Source: Nanoarchaeum sp.
GTDB taxonomy: Archaea > Nanobdellota > Nanobdellia > SCGC-AAA011-G17 > PNOQ01
DNA: 47,021 nt
NCBI GenBank assembly: GCA_013824915.1
Contig: PNOQ01000024.1
Coordinates: 1 to 47,021 of the forward strand
Direction of reading: 5' to 3'
Shown here: positions 23,491 to 31,317 of the stretch, piece by piece
How positions within the stretch are numbered: position 1 is the stretch's first letter
Layout of the letters: every line of letters begins with the position of its first letter
Program-made: the position numbers and the translations under genes
The notes under the pieces: model-generated
What the model saw: the letters and a program-made list of their open reading frames with translations, nothing else
What the model was told of the DNA's origin: nothing
Databases searched by the model: none

Positions 23491-24087
23491 TTAATTTAGT
23501 TGAAAATTTTCAGGTAAATAACCAATTATACCTACAGTACTTTTCATTCTTAACTTTTTTACCAACAAACTCATACCTTCTTCTGAGATTGCAACACATC
23601 CAATAGTCCAGTCTATATTATCTGGTCCAGAATGAATTTCTATGTAACTTCCTGGGCTGTTTATTTCATCTGGAACTAAACCTTTTGATTTTGCTTCTAA
23701 AAATTCTTTTTTGTCGTTTGAAGTGGGATAATTCAATAATAATGCTAGACCGAACCGACTAGTTTTTCCTGGAGTACCATCTTTTACTTCATCTATTCTA
23801 TATACTCCTTCTGGGGTTTTTCCATCCCCTTCGTATAATTTATCTCCTTCTGGTTTTATACTTAATCCAACATTAAAAGTAGTGTCTATAGAACCATTTT
23901 GGAATAGATATGCTTCCCTATCTTGTTTGTTCACAAGTAAAGAATAACCACTTCTTCGCGAATCTTCTATTACTCTCCTTACTGTTTCACTATATCTTCT
24001 ATCTTGTTCCAAATTCAATGATTCAGAATAACTTTGTGTGCTTAATAACAAAGTTGCTACACTTAGTAAATTTATTAACTTTCCCAT
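23491..24087 (-). CDS. exported L,D-transpeptidase (YkuD)-like protein
   Basis: A signal peptide covers about residues 1-21. The catalytic domain (about 48-190) has GDGKTPEGVYRID (87-99), then H152 in YIEIHSGPD and C164 in WTIGCVAIS, the HxG..(S/T)xGC(V/I) arrangement of YkuD enzymes. In bacteria these cross-link or edit peptidoglycan. Archaea lack murein, so the substrate here is open: bacterial wall, pseudomurein-like polymer or another peptide bond. The gene is tail-to-tail with the RHS gene (gap 5 nt). TATA-like CTATTTATAAG on the plus strand at 24106-24116 serves the minus strand. Confidence 0.85.
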   Translation of the reverse strand: MGKLINLLSVATLLLSTQSYSESLNLEQDRRYSETVRRVIEDSRRSGYSLLVNKQDREAYLFQNGSIDTTFNVGLSIKPEGDKLYEGDGKTPEGVYRIDEVKDGTPGKTSRFGLALLLNYPTSNDKKEFLEAKSKGLVPDEINSPGSYIEIHSGPDNIDWTIGCVAISEEGMSLLVKKLRMKSTVGIIGYLPENFQLN

Positions 24088-24153
24088 AGTAGTGATACAA
24101 ACGAACTATTTATAAGAGTTTTGATATAAGACTGATTTGACGAAAGCCAGATT

Positions 24154-24171
24154 CTAAAATAACTGTTTTAG
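24154..24171. promoter_or_regulatory. inverted repeat upstream of the deoxynucleoside kinase gene
   Basis: CTAAAA and TTTTAG are perfect 6-nt arms around TAACTG, about 10 nt upstream of the TATA-like CTTTATTTATACT (24181-24193). This could be an operator or a hairpin; the arms are short and A/T-rich, so chance is possible. Confidence 0.3.
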
Positions 24172-24210
24172 TACAATTATCTTTATTTATACTTAGCTTT
24201 TTTATTGCTT

Positions 24211-24852
24211 GTGACATTTATATCTATAGCTGGAAATATTGGTAGTGGAAAGTCAACTTTAGCTAGACAAGTAGCTGAAAGGTTTGGTTATAGACTCTTT
24301 GTTGAAAGTACAGAAAGCCCATTATGGACAAAATTTTACAAAGATGTTGAAAATGAAGTAAAGCCTTCTGAATATGCATATTTGCTTCAAAAACATTATT
24401 TGTTAAGTAGATCTGCAACCCAATTAGATATGCAGCATTTTGATGGTAATTCTGTTCAAGATAGGACTATATACGAAGATAGAGAAATCTTTGCTAAACA
24501 TTTACATAATGCAGGGTTTATTTCTGATTCAAGATACGGGCAATATTTAGATAACTTTGAAATGAGTACTGCGGAACTTAAAAAACCCGATTTATTAATA
24601 ATATTACATGCTTCTGTTGGAACTTTAAGAAGAAGAATAGAACAGAGACTTGAAAAAGATCCTGGAAGAGAGACTGAAAGGCAATTACTTGACCCAAATA
24701 ATACTTATCTTGAAGATTTAGGAAGATTGTATAGACATTTTATGAATGATTATGATGGTAAGAAGTTAATTATACCTACTACAGATTTAAACTTTGTAGA
24801 AAATCAAAATCATCTTGAAGAAGTTTTAGATATGATTAGAGAAAAAATTTAG
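24211..24852 (+). CDS. deoxynucleoside kinase family protein
   Basis: A salvage kinase that phosphorylates deoxyribonucleosides. AGNIGSGKST (7-16) is the P-loop and QDRTIYEDREIFAKHLH carries the DRS/DRT-type motif of the dNK family. EQRLEKDPGRETERQLLDPN corresponds to the arginine-rich lid. Substrate (dA, dG or dC) cannot be assigned. The GTG at 24211 was preferred over TTG at 24205 for spacing from the TATA-like box (24181-24193). It is followed after 6 nt by mre11, so a common transcript is likely. It complements the pyrimidine nucleotide genes at 2-7 kb. Confidence 0.85.
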   Translation: MTFISIAGNIGSGKSTLARQVAERFGYRLFVESTESPLWTKFYKDVENEVKPSEYAYLLQKHYLLSRSATQLDMQHFDGNSVQDRTIYEDREIFAKHLHNAGFISDSRYGQYLDNFEMSTAELKKPDLLIILHASVGTLRRRIEQRLEKDPGRETERQLLDPNNTYLEDLGRLYRHFMNDYDGKKLIIPTTDLNFVENQNHLEEVLDMIREKI

Positions 24853-24858
24853 TTAGAA

Positions 24859-26058
24859 ATGAAATTTGCGCATATAGCGGATTCACATATAGGTGGATGG
24901 TCTGAATTAAAACTAAAAGAATTAGGAATCCAAGCTTTTAATAAAACTATAGATATTTGTATAGAACGTAGAGTTGATTTTGTTTTAATAGCTGGAGATT
25001 TATTTAATACTGCACTGCCTTCAATTGATTTGATAAAAAGAGCAACTAGTTCTTTAAAAAAATTAAATGATTATAATATTCCTTGTTATATTATTCCGGG
25101 CAGTCATGATTTTAGTCCTTCTGGAAAAACAATGTTAGATGTTTTAGAAAATGCTGGATTAGTGATTAATGTTGTGAAGTTTGAGAATTTTGGAGATAAA
25201 ATAAAACTTAATTTTGTTAATGATATGAAAACAGGAGTAAAAATTACTGGATTATTTGGGAAATCTGGTGGGCTAGAAAAAAGTTATTATGAATTATTAG
25301 ACATAACTAATTTAGAGAATGAAAAATCCAAAAAAATATTTATGTTTCATACTACTTTGACTGAGTTTAAACCTGAGCATTTAGCTATGATTTCTTCTGA
25401 GCCTGTTGCGATATTACCTAAAGGTTTTGATTATTATGCTGGTGGGCATCCTCACTATGTTTTTAATGAGCATAAAGAAGGTTACGGTAGAATAGCTTAT
25501 ACTGGGCCATTGTTCCCCAATAATTTTGGTGAGTTAGAAAAATTAAGACATGGCGGTTTTTTTATTAATGAGTTTGTTGATAATAAAATACAGTCTGAAT
25601 TTGTTCCAGTAAAATTGAAAGATACAGTTTCTTATGTTGTAAATTTGGATGGAAAAGATTCTAGTCAAGTTGTTGAATATGTTTTAAATAAAATTGATAA
25701 AAATGAATGTCTTGGTAAAATAGTTTTGATTAGGTTAGAAGGAACATTAGAAACGGGAAAACTTTCTGATATTGATTTTAATAAATTTAATGATGAATTA
25801 AATGGAGCCTATGTTGTTTTGAGAAATAGTTCTGGATTAAAAATAAAAGAATTTGAAAATTTTGAATTAGAACAAGGTAGTATTGATAAAATTGAAGATA
25901 AAATAATTTCTGAGCAAGGCGAAATAGAAAATGATTTGTTTAGGCAATTAATTGATGTTTTGGATAATGAAAAGTTAGAAGGAGAAAAAAATCTTGATTT
26001 TGAAAATAGGATATTAGATAGTTCGTTTAAGGTTTTGAGCTTAGAAAATGATAATTAA
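24859..26058 (+). CDS. mre11: DNA repair exonuclease Mre11
   Basis: The nuclease of the Mre11-Rad50 complex, which processes double-strand breaks with Mn2+. Phosphoesterase motifs are FAHIADSHIGG (3-13), VDFVLIAGDLFNT, IIPGSHDFSPSG (GSHD in place of the common GNHD), FMFHTTLTE and YYAGGHPHYV. The C-terminal about 120 residues should contain the capping and Rad50-binding regions. Its stop overlaps the rad50 start by 11 nt. The length of 399 aa is usual for archaea. Confidence 0.93.
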   Translation: MKFAHIADSHIGGWSELKLKELGIQAFNKTIDICIERRVDFVLIAGDLFNTALPSIDLIKRATSSLKKLNDYNIPCYIIPGSHDFSPSGKTMLDVLENAGLVINVVKFENFGDKIKLNFVNDMKTGVKITGLFGKSGGLEKSYYELLDITNLENEKSKKIFMFHTTLTEFKPEHLAMISSEPVAILPKGFDYYAGGHPHYVFNEHKEGYGRIAYTGPLFPNNFGELEKLRHGGFFINEFVDNKIQSEFVPVKLKDTVSYVVNLDGKDSSQVVEYVLNKIDKNECLGKIVLIRLEGTLETGKLSDIDFNKFNDELNGAYVVLRNSSGLKIKEFENFELEQGSIDKIEDKIISEQGEIENDLFRQLIDVLDNEKLEGEKNLDFENRILDSSFKVLSLENDN

Positions 26059-28114
26059 AAGAATAAAGTTGGAAAATATTAGGAGTTACACTAATCAAGA
26101 AATTAATTTTCCTACCGGGAATATATTATTAAGTGGAAATATTGGTAGTGGAAAGACTACACTTTTGTTAGCTATTGATTTTGTTTTATTTGGATTAAGG
26201 AAAAGTGATTTATCTGGTAGTGCTTTGTTAAGACATGGTGAACAGAAAGGAAGTGTTGAACTTGAATTTGAAATTGATGATAAGAAAGTTATAATAAAAA
26301 GGACACTAAAAAGAGAAAAGAATTCTGTTGCTCAGGGTTCTGGTTTTGTAAGTATAAATGGTGAATTAGTTGAAGGCACTGCTGTGGAATTAAAACAAAA
26401 AATATTAGAACTTTTTAATTATCCTATGGAGTCTTTAACTAAATCTAAATCTTTAATTTATAATTACACTGTTTATACTCCACAAGAAGAGATGAAAACT
26501 ATTTTGCTTGGCGAACCTTTGGAAAGGTTGAATATATTAAGAAAAGTTTTTGGGATTGATAAATATCAAAGAGTATTAGATAATTCTAAAATTGTTGTTT
26601 CTGCAATAAAAAATAAAAAAAAGGAGTTTGAAGTTAGAATTCATAATTTGTCTGATAAAGTAAATGAAAGAGATGAGAAAAAAGCAAGAATTAGTATTCT
26701 AAAAGAAATAACTAATGAATTAGATATTAAAATAAAAGAAATGAATGAAGAAATATTCAAATTAAATAACGAAATTAAATCTATTGATGATAAAAAAATA
26801 AAAAGAGACAAACTTGAGAGAGAATTAGGGATATTAAATAACAACAGTGAAAATTTATTGAATCAGCGAAAAAGAAATAGTAAAGAAATAACTAATTTAA
26901 ATGATGAAATAAAAATAATAGAAGAAGAATTGAAAGAAAAGAATCAAATTGATGTTGGTTTGATTAATTCTAAAACTGTTGAGATTAATGATAATATTAG
27001 GAAATGTGAGATTGAATTAAAAGAAGTCTATAAAAAATTACATCAATGTGATTTAAAGATTAACGAATCTAATAAAGCTAAAAAAGAAATTCAAAGTTTG
27101 GAGCATTGCCCTTACTGTAGACAAAATGTTTCTGAAGTTCATAAATCTACTATTATTGAAAGCGAAGAAAAAATTATCAAGGAATATCAAGATATTTTTT
27201 ATGGGTTAAATGGTAAAGAAGTTGAAATTGAGAATAAAATAAAAGAGTTGAGAACAGAATTAGATGTACTAAACAAACAAAAATCTTCATACGAATTATA
27301 TAAATTTAAAAAAGAAAGTCTACAAAGAAAGTATGATAGATTAGAATTATTAAACGAAGAACAAAATAATAATAAAGTTAGAATTGGTGAATTAAATATT
27401 AAAAAGTCTGAGATTAATAAAGAGTTAGAATTAATTCCAGATCTTAGTGAACAATATTTTAATATTAAAACTAATTTAGATAAATTAATTTATAGTGAGA
27501 AAAGACTTTTTTCTGAAAGAGCAGTAAATGAAAAAGAAAATAATTTATTGAATGATACGATTTTGAGATTAGACAAAGAAATACAAAATGATGAAAATAT
27601 AAAAATCAAAATACTCAAATATTCAAAACTGATGACTTGGTTGGAAAATGACTTTGCAAATGTAATTCAAATTATGGAAAAACAAATAATGATGAAAGTT
27701 CATTCTGATTTTGATAGTTTGTTTAAAGAATGGTTTAAAATTTTAGTAAGTGATGAAAATTTGAAAATAAAGTTAGATTATGATTTTACTCCGTTAATTC
27801 AGCAAAATGGGTATGACACAGATTATTTACATTTGTCTGGTGGAGAGAAAACTGCTGCTGCTTTAGCTTATAGATTGGCATTAAACCAAGTGATTAATAC
27901 AGTTATGAGTGATATTAATACTAGAGATTTATTAATATTGGATGAGCCTACAGATGGTTTTTCTGAAGAACAAGTAGATAAAATTAGGCTAATATTAGAA
28001 CAACTTGGGGTTAAACAAGTAATAATTGTAAGTCATGACCCTAAAATAGAAAGCTTTGTTGATTCAGTTATTAGGTTTGAGAAGGTTAATGGGTTAAGTA
28101 AGATTATTAGTTAG
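26048..28114 (+). CDS. rad50: DNA repair ATPase Rad50
   Basis: An SMC-like ATPase that bridges DNA ends with Mre11. SGNIGSGKTT (29-38, Walker A), a long coiled coil (about 170-560) interrupted by the zinc hook CPYC (C354/C357), then LSGGEKTAAALAYRLAL (signature), LLILDEPTDGF (Walker B) and IIVSHD. At 688 aa the coiled coil is short compared with about 880 aa in Pyrococcus. The last 12 codons and stop (28076-28114) are repeated downstream at 30266-30304, suggesting that the 3' end was exchanged during insertion of the neighbouring islet. Confidence 0.94.
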   Translation: MIIKRIKLENIRSYTNQEINFPTGNILLSGNIGSGKTTLLLAIDFVLFGLRKSDLSGSALLRHGEQKGSVELEFEIDDKKVIIKRTLKREKNSVAQGSGFVSINGELVEGTAVELKQKILELFNYPMESLTKSKSLIYNYTVYTPQEEMKTILLGEPLERLNILRKVFGIDKYQRVLDNSKIVVSAIKNKKKEFEVRIHNLSDKVNERDEKKARISILKEITNELDIKIKEMNEEIFKLNNEIKSIDDKKIKRDKLERELGILNNNSENLLNQRKRNSKEITNLNDEIKIIEEELKEKNQIDVGLINSKTVEINDNIRKCEIELKEVYKKLHQCDLKINESNKAKKEIQSLEHCPYCRQNVSEVHKSTIIESEEKIIKEYQDIFYGLNGKEVEIENKIKELRTELDVLNKQKSSYELYKFKKESLQRKYDRLELLNEEQNNNKVRIGELNIKKSEINKELELIPDLSEQYFNIKTNLDKLIYSEKRLFSERAVNEKENNLLNDTILRLDKEIQNDENIKIKILKYSKLMTWLENDFANVIQIMEKQIMMKVHSDFDSLFKEWFKILVSDENLKIKLDYDFTPLIQQNGYDTDYLHLSGGEKTAAALAYRLALNQVINTVMSDINTRDLLILDEPTDGFSEEQVDKIRLILEQLGVKQVIIVSHDPKIESFVDSVIRFEKVNGLSKIIS
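28076..28114 (+). repeat. proximal copy of a 39-nt direct repeat (rad50 3' end)
   Basis: Matches 30266-30304 with 35 of 39 positions identical. It encodes the last residues of Rad50 (FEKVNGLSKIIS) and the stop. The two copies bound a 2.15-kb islet. The small divergence means the copies are not a fresh duplication, or came from related but different genomes. Confidence 0.85.
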
Positions 28115-28178
28115 CTGTAAAATGAACGTCACCTCAAAAGTTAAAAATCAATATAACTGGTGATGATTTTTTATTTTG

Positions 28179-28922
28179 TCAGGTTTTGCTTGAATTCCAC
28201 AAAATCTTAAATATTTGACGATAAGATTCAGCAACATGTTCATTATCAATAATTGTAATAATTGGTTTATCTGCCCATACAACAATAGCAACTTTATTTC
28301 CATAAATTGTCGTTTCTGTAAGTGGTTCAAATTTAGTATCAAAAAAACGGACCTTAATTTCTTTATGTTTAATGAGCTTTTTCCAATGTCTAAGCGACTT
28401 GTGGAATATCATATGTGCTCTTATCCCATGCTCATGCTGTTTAACGTGTAAATTTTGCCAATAATAAGCAGGAACAATTTCTTCAGATTGAAGGGGGCTA
28501 CCAAAAACATAGTAATCTAACTTATTTTCTACAATTTCTGTATATATTCTTTTAACTCCTGCTATACCATTAAAAACAGATGCTGTTTCTTTTAACAAAG
28601 AACTTTTCTTTGACAAGTCTATCTCTTGTGAAATTTTTTTAGCTAACTCTCTTTGTTTATCCAATTCTTCCTTTTTGGTATCAATAAATTCTACTAATGA
28701 GGATGGATTTTGAATTTGATATGTACGATGTTTTCCTTCTATAACTTTAGATAAAATACCTTTATCGCACAACTTTTCAAGAGCTTCATAGGTGTTTGAT
28801 TTATATAAACCTGTTTCTTGTATTAATCTTTGTACACTTGACGATCCAATTCTCAATAATGTAAGATATAATATAGCTTCAGTGTTAGACAACCCTAATT
28901 GTATCAAATCTTCTGTTTTCAT
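28179..28922 (-). CDS. TrmB family transcriptional regulator
   Basis: Residues 1-75 form a winged helix (IQLGLSNTEAILYLTLLRIG, LYKSNTYEALEKLCDKGILS) typical of TrmB, with a dimerising helix at about 80-105. The C-terminal part (about 115-247) is PLD-like (YYVFGSPLQSEEIVPAYYWQ, HMIFHKSLRHWK, YGNKVAIVVWADKPIITII), which binds effectors in this family or only dimerises. The gene is divergent from the islet's membrane-protein gene and an inverted repeat overlaps its own promoter. So it probably represses itself and possibly its neighbour. Of 247 aa, typical of short-form TrmB. Confidence 0.88.
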   Translation of the reverse strand: MKTEDLIQLGLSNTEAILYLTLLRIGSSSVQRLIQETGLYKSNTYEALEKLCDKGILSKVIEGKHRTYQIQNPSSLVEFIDTKKEELDKQRELAKKISQEIDLSKKSSLLKETASVFNGIAGVKRIYTEIVENKLDYYVFGSPLQSEEIVPAYYWQNLHVKQHEHGIRAHMIFHKSLRHWKKLIKHKEIKVRFFDTKFEPLTETTIYGNKVAIVVWADKPIITIIDNEHVAESYRQIFKILWNSSKT

Positions 28923-28924
28923 AG

Positions 28925-28946
28925 TAGTAGTAAATCAGTACTACTA
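28925..28946. promoter_or_regulatory. candidate operator of the TrmB regulator
   Basis: Perfect 8-nt arms TAGTAGTA (28925-28932) and TACTACTA (28939-28946) separated by 6 nt. It lies between the regulator's ATG (28922) and the TATA box on the minus strand (about 28947-28957). A further TACTACT half-site is at 28972-28978, before the divergent gene. This is the layout expected for autorepression. Confidence 0.65.
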
Positions 28947-28957
28947 ATATTTAAATC
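28947..28957. promoter_or_regulatory. symmetric TATA box in the islet's divergent promoter
   Basis: AATATTTAAAT contains TTTAAA centred near 28952. It is 30 nt from the TrmB ATG at 28922 on the minus strand and about 41 nt from the ATG at 28993 on the plus strand, whose AAGGG SD lies at about 28979-28984. Confidence 0.5.
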
Positions 28958-28992
28958 TATCATTCTAGCAATACTACTTAAGGGTAATTAAA

Positions 28993-29529
28993 ATGAAAAT
29001 CATAAATAAATTATTAAATATATACAATCAGGATGGAAAAACTTTCTTTTATCATCTGACTAGTGTAGGAATGTCTACAATAGCTGGAGCTGTGACTGCA
29101 GGATGTCTAGAGAATGCAGGCTATAGCCCTGCCTTTAATAGTTCAATTACTACAGGAGTTGCAGCAACCAGTTACTGGGGCCCCTTTATAGGATTGCTCG
29201 TTAGAAATGAAAAATCTGAGATGAAAGATAAAACCGGGAGATACAACAGAAAAAAAGTAATTTCTAAAACAGCACAATACGCTTCATTTGTTGGGGTGGG
29301 AGAGTTTATTTATACAGCTGTTAGAGGCATTATGCAATATCAATTACAAAAAGAGTTAGATGCTCCAACTGCTTCAATTTTAACAGATCTAGCTTGTGCT
29401 ACAGTATATGGAATATTAGTACCTCCCGTTAGATATGCCCTCAGAGATATTGGAGGAGAAAAAAAATTAGAACAAATTGTTGAACATAACCAAGAATCTG
29501 AAATACCTATGACAGGAGTTGAACATTAA
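28993..29529 (+). CDS. hypothetical membrane protein of the islet, 178 aa
   Basis: Likely two to four membrane segments (about 22-42 VGMSTIAGAVTAGCLE, 48-70 SSITTGVAATSYWGPFIGLL, 92-112 and 125-145 region). A cytoplasmic loop between them is charged (RNEKSEMKDKTGRYNRKK), and the tail is acidic. No family recognised. AAGGG lies about 8 nt before the ATG. It is divergent from the TrmB regulator and followed directly by the methyltransferase, so they probably form one operon under its control. Confidence 0.65.
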   Translation: MKIINKLLNIYNQDGKTFFYHLTSVGMSTIAGAVTAGCLENAGYSPAFNSSITTGVAATSYWGPFIGLLVRNEKSEMKDKTGRYNRKKVISKTAQYASFVGVGEFIYTAVRGIMQYQLQKELDAPTASILTDLACATVYGILVPPVRYALRDIGGEKKLEQIVEHNQESEIPMTGVEH

Positions 29530-29530
29530 T

Positions 29531-30196
29531 ATGGGAGATTATAACAATTTTGCTGAGATATATAGGAAAAAAACATTTGAGTTAGAAGCAAAATCAAGAA
29601 AACACTTTTATTCCCTATTACCATTTAATTTGAAAAACTCAAAAATTTTAGATATCGGCTGTGGTTCTGGGCAGGATGCAGTTTATTATAACCGAATAGG
29701 CGCAAAAGTATTTGGGATAGATATATCTGAGAAAGAAATAGAAATGGCTGAAAATCTTAAAGTAGGAATTTTTTCTGTGGGGGATATGAATAAACTTCCT
29801 TTCAATGATAGTTGTTTTGATCAAGTGACAAGTTTCTACGCACTTCAGGCCTCACAGAATGTTGAAAGAACAATTATTGAAATGATTAGGGTTGTTAAAA
29901 AGGGCGGATTTATTCTGATTCAAACAAAACATCCCTTCAGAACTATTATAGAAGGTTGGAAAAATAATAACAAATTAAATTATTATACCTCTTCTAATGT
30001 AACATCACGAATTTTGAAAAATAGTGTGATATTAGATGAACCAAGTCATACGATTATGGATTATTTGTCTAAAGAAATTCTTAATCAAGCTGAATTAATC
30101 TTACTTGAAGAGCATTCTGATTTTCCCGCAAGCGAAGAGATAATAAAAGGTTTAATTTACCCAACCTATATGATTCTAAAATTTAGGAAAAAGTAA
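29531..30196 (+). CDS. class I SAM-dependent methyltransferase
   Basis: LDIGCGSGQDAVYYNRIGAK is motif I, where SAM binds; IDISEKEIEMAE is the acidic loop, VGDMNKLPF motif II and FDQVTSFYALQ motif III, all in the Methyltransf_11/25 type. GGFILIQTKHPFRTIIEG follows the core. Substrate unknown; it could be a small molecule, lipid or quinone-like compound. I placed the start at ATG 29531, just after the previous stop, rather than the upstream in-frame TTG at 29519. The length is then 221 aa. Confidence 0.88.
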   Translation: MGDYNNFAEIYRKKTFELEAKSRKHFYSLLPFNLKNSKILDIGCGSGQDAVYYNRIGAKVFGIDISEKEIEMAENLKVGIFSVGDMNKLPFNDSCFDQVTSFYALQASQNVERTIIEMIRVVKKGGFILIQTKHPFRTIIEGWKNNNKLNYYTSSNVTSRILKNSVILDEPSHTIMDYLSKEILNQAELILLEEHSDFPASEEIIKGLIYPTYMILKFRKK

Positions 30197-30265
30197 GTAT
30201 TTGTGTACATGGCCTAACCAATTTTAGTAATCTGTTTTCTCCTGGCCTCCAGTAAATTTCGGCTC

Positions 30266-30304
30266 TTTGAGAAAGTTAATGGGTTGAGTAGGATTATTAG
30301 TTAA
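30266..30304 (+). repeat. distal copy of the rad50 3'-end repeat
   Basis: Aligns with 28076-28114 (35/39 identical) and, read in the same frame, would encode FEKVNGLSRIIS and stop, with a conservative Lys-to-Arg change. It is preceded by no open frame. It probably marks the ancestral end of rad50, left behind after the islet entered. Confidence 0.85.
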
Positions 30305-30334
30305 TTTTATAAGTTTATCGTGATTCATATTTTT

Positions 30335-30763
30335 ATGGTAAATATCGAAAAAATTGATCAACACGTGTCAAGAGTTAAAGAAGCTGGTTTGGGAGAGATT
30401 ATTTTATTTTCTGAATCAAGACGTAGAAATGCAATGTATCCTTTTGAAGCAAAATTGGGTGTTTATCGGGGATTTGTTAAAGATACTTATTACCAGGATG
30501 GAAGGAGAAAAATTCATGCCACCTTAAGAAACGTTCGAAATGTTAGTTTATCGATTGAAAAAGTACACGGAATATATGTCCCCCACATTTTAGGAGAACC
30601 TTCTAATTGTACTTCTATGGGGCTTAGGGACAACGGAGAAGTTTTTGTTGGTCCTGATGAGATTTCAGAACACCTTAAGGATAGAGGAATGGGATTTTTT
30701 GATGATTTTTTTATGCAATATGTACAAAGATATGGAGCCTATCCATTATCTTTTTATGGTTAA
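30335..30763 (+). CDS. hypothetical protein, 142 aa
   Basis: An unrecognised soluble protein, mixed alpha/beta (LGEIILFSESRRRNAMYPFE, HATLRNVRNVSLSIEKVHGI). ATTTTATAAG (about 30304-30313) directly follows the rad50 repeat and gives leaderless spacing to the ATG at 30335, preferred over 30320. Its last codons and stop (YG, TAA) lie within the duplicated Sua5/TsaC start sequence at 30756-30789, so its C-terminus may have been shaped by the insertion next to it. Confidence 0.6.
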   Translation: MVNIEKIDQHVSRVKEAGLGEIILFSESRRRNAMYPFEAKLGVYRGFVKDTYYQDGRRKIHATLRNVRNVSLSIEKVHGIYVPHILGEPSNCTSMGLRDNGEVFVGPDEISEHLKDRGMGFFDDFFMQYVQRYGAYPLSFYG

Positions 30764-30789
30764 AATTATAGCTTTCGATGAGATTGATA
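30756..30789 (+). repeat. upstream copy of the Sua5/TsaC 5' end
   Basis: Matches 31284-31317 at 31 of 34 positions. Read in frame it gives MVKIIAFDEID as in the real gene, then ends after five more codons at TAA (30804-30806). It is therefore a dead gene start, not a second functional gene. Confidence 0.8.
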
Positions 30790-30800
30790 ATATTCTAATG

Positions 30801-31232
30801 TTATAAACATTTTACTAAACCTTGTTCTTCTAAATCTATTGGGTTTAGTTGTGGGAGAAAAATTCTAGGAATAAACTCTTCGTTTGTATTAATCCTTGCA
30901 TTATCATACATACATCCTAATACTAAGTCGTTAACTGCTTTTTTGTCTAATACTCTTGGATTTGGCCGGTTTCCAGGGATAAATCCAAAATATAATAAAT
31001 AATTTTCTAAAGTAATGGGCTTTGCATTTCCACCATGTTCATCTCTTGATGGTGTCTGAAATAAAAATTTTTGCCTTGTTTGAGTTTTAATCTGAGTTAT
31101 ATTTCCTTGTCCTTCAAACCAATAAGTAGATATCTGATACTCTGTGAAATCTCCATGTTTGTTAACTTCTCTATTTTTTAGTTCTACTTCAAATCTTCCA
31201 GTATATTCATTTCCTGTTATTTCTACTAACAT
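30801..31232 (-). CDS. hypothetical protein inside the second insert, 143 aa
   Basis: A soluble protein of unknown function beginning MLVEITGNEYTGRFEVELKN. The beta-rich N-terminal half is followed by KPITLENYLLYFGFIPGNRP and a C-terminal region with one Cys in LVLGCMYDNAR. The start at 31232 was chosen because TATTATAAATATA (about 31249-31262, minus strand) gives leaderless spacing. Longer in-frame starts would run into the Sua5/TsaC gene. It fills the space between the two copies of the Sua5/TsaC 5' end. Confidence 0.6.
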   Translation of the reverse strand: MLVEITGNEYTGRFEVELKNREVNKHGDFTEYQISTYWFEGQGNITQIKTQTRQKFLFQTPSRDEHGGNAKPITLENYLLYFGFIPGNRPNPRVLDKKAVNDLVLGCMYDNARINTNEEFIPRIFLPQLNPIDLEEQGLVKCL

Positions 31233-31283
31233 ATTTTTGTTGATTATGAATATATTTATAATACTTATGTTATTCATTAATTT

Positions 31284-31317
31284 ATGGTTAAAATCATTGC
31301 TTTCGATGAAATTGATA
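31284..31317 (+). repeat. downstream (functional) copy of the Sua5/TsaC 5' end
   Basis: Pairs with 30756-30789, 31/34 identical. The similarity begins exactly at the ATG and stops 34 nt into the gene. The two copies enclose the 30801-31232 gene, so the insert brought or kept a complete gene start and promoter. Confidence 0.8.

Larger units (their letters stand above)
28115..30265. mobile_element. islet inserted at the 3' end of rad50
   Basis: Bounded by near-identical 39-nt copies of the rad50 3' end. It carries a TrmB-type regulator, a membrane protein and a methyltransferase. Base composition looks less A/T-biased than that of the neighbours (runs of G/C such as GGGGCCCC at about 29179-29185 region). 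No integrase or transposase gene is inside, so it may be a decayed or non-autonomous integrative element or a homologous-recombination import. The junction arrangement is seen directly; mechanism is inferred. Confidence 0.6.

Noticed and set aside
24154-24171. Intrinsic terminator hairpin
   Set aside because: Six-bp A/T-rich arms without a following T run, located before a promoter. Kept only as a weak regulatory candidate.
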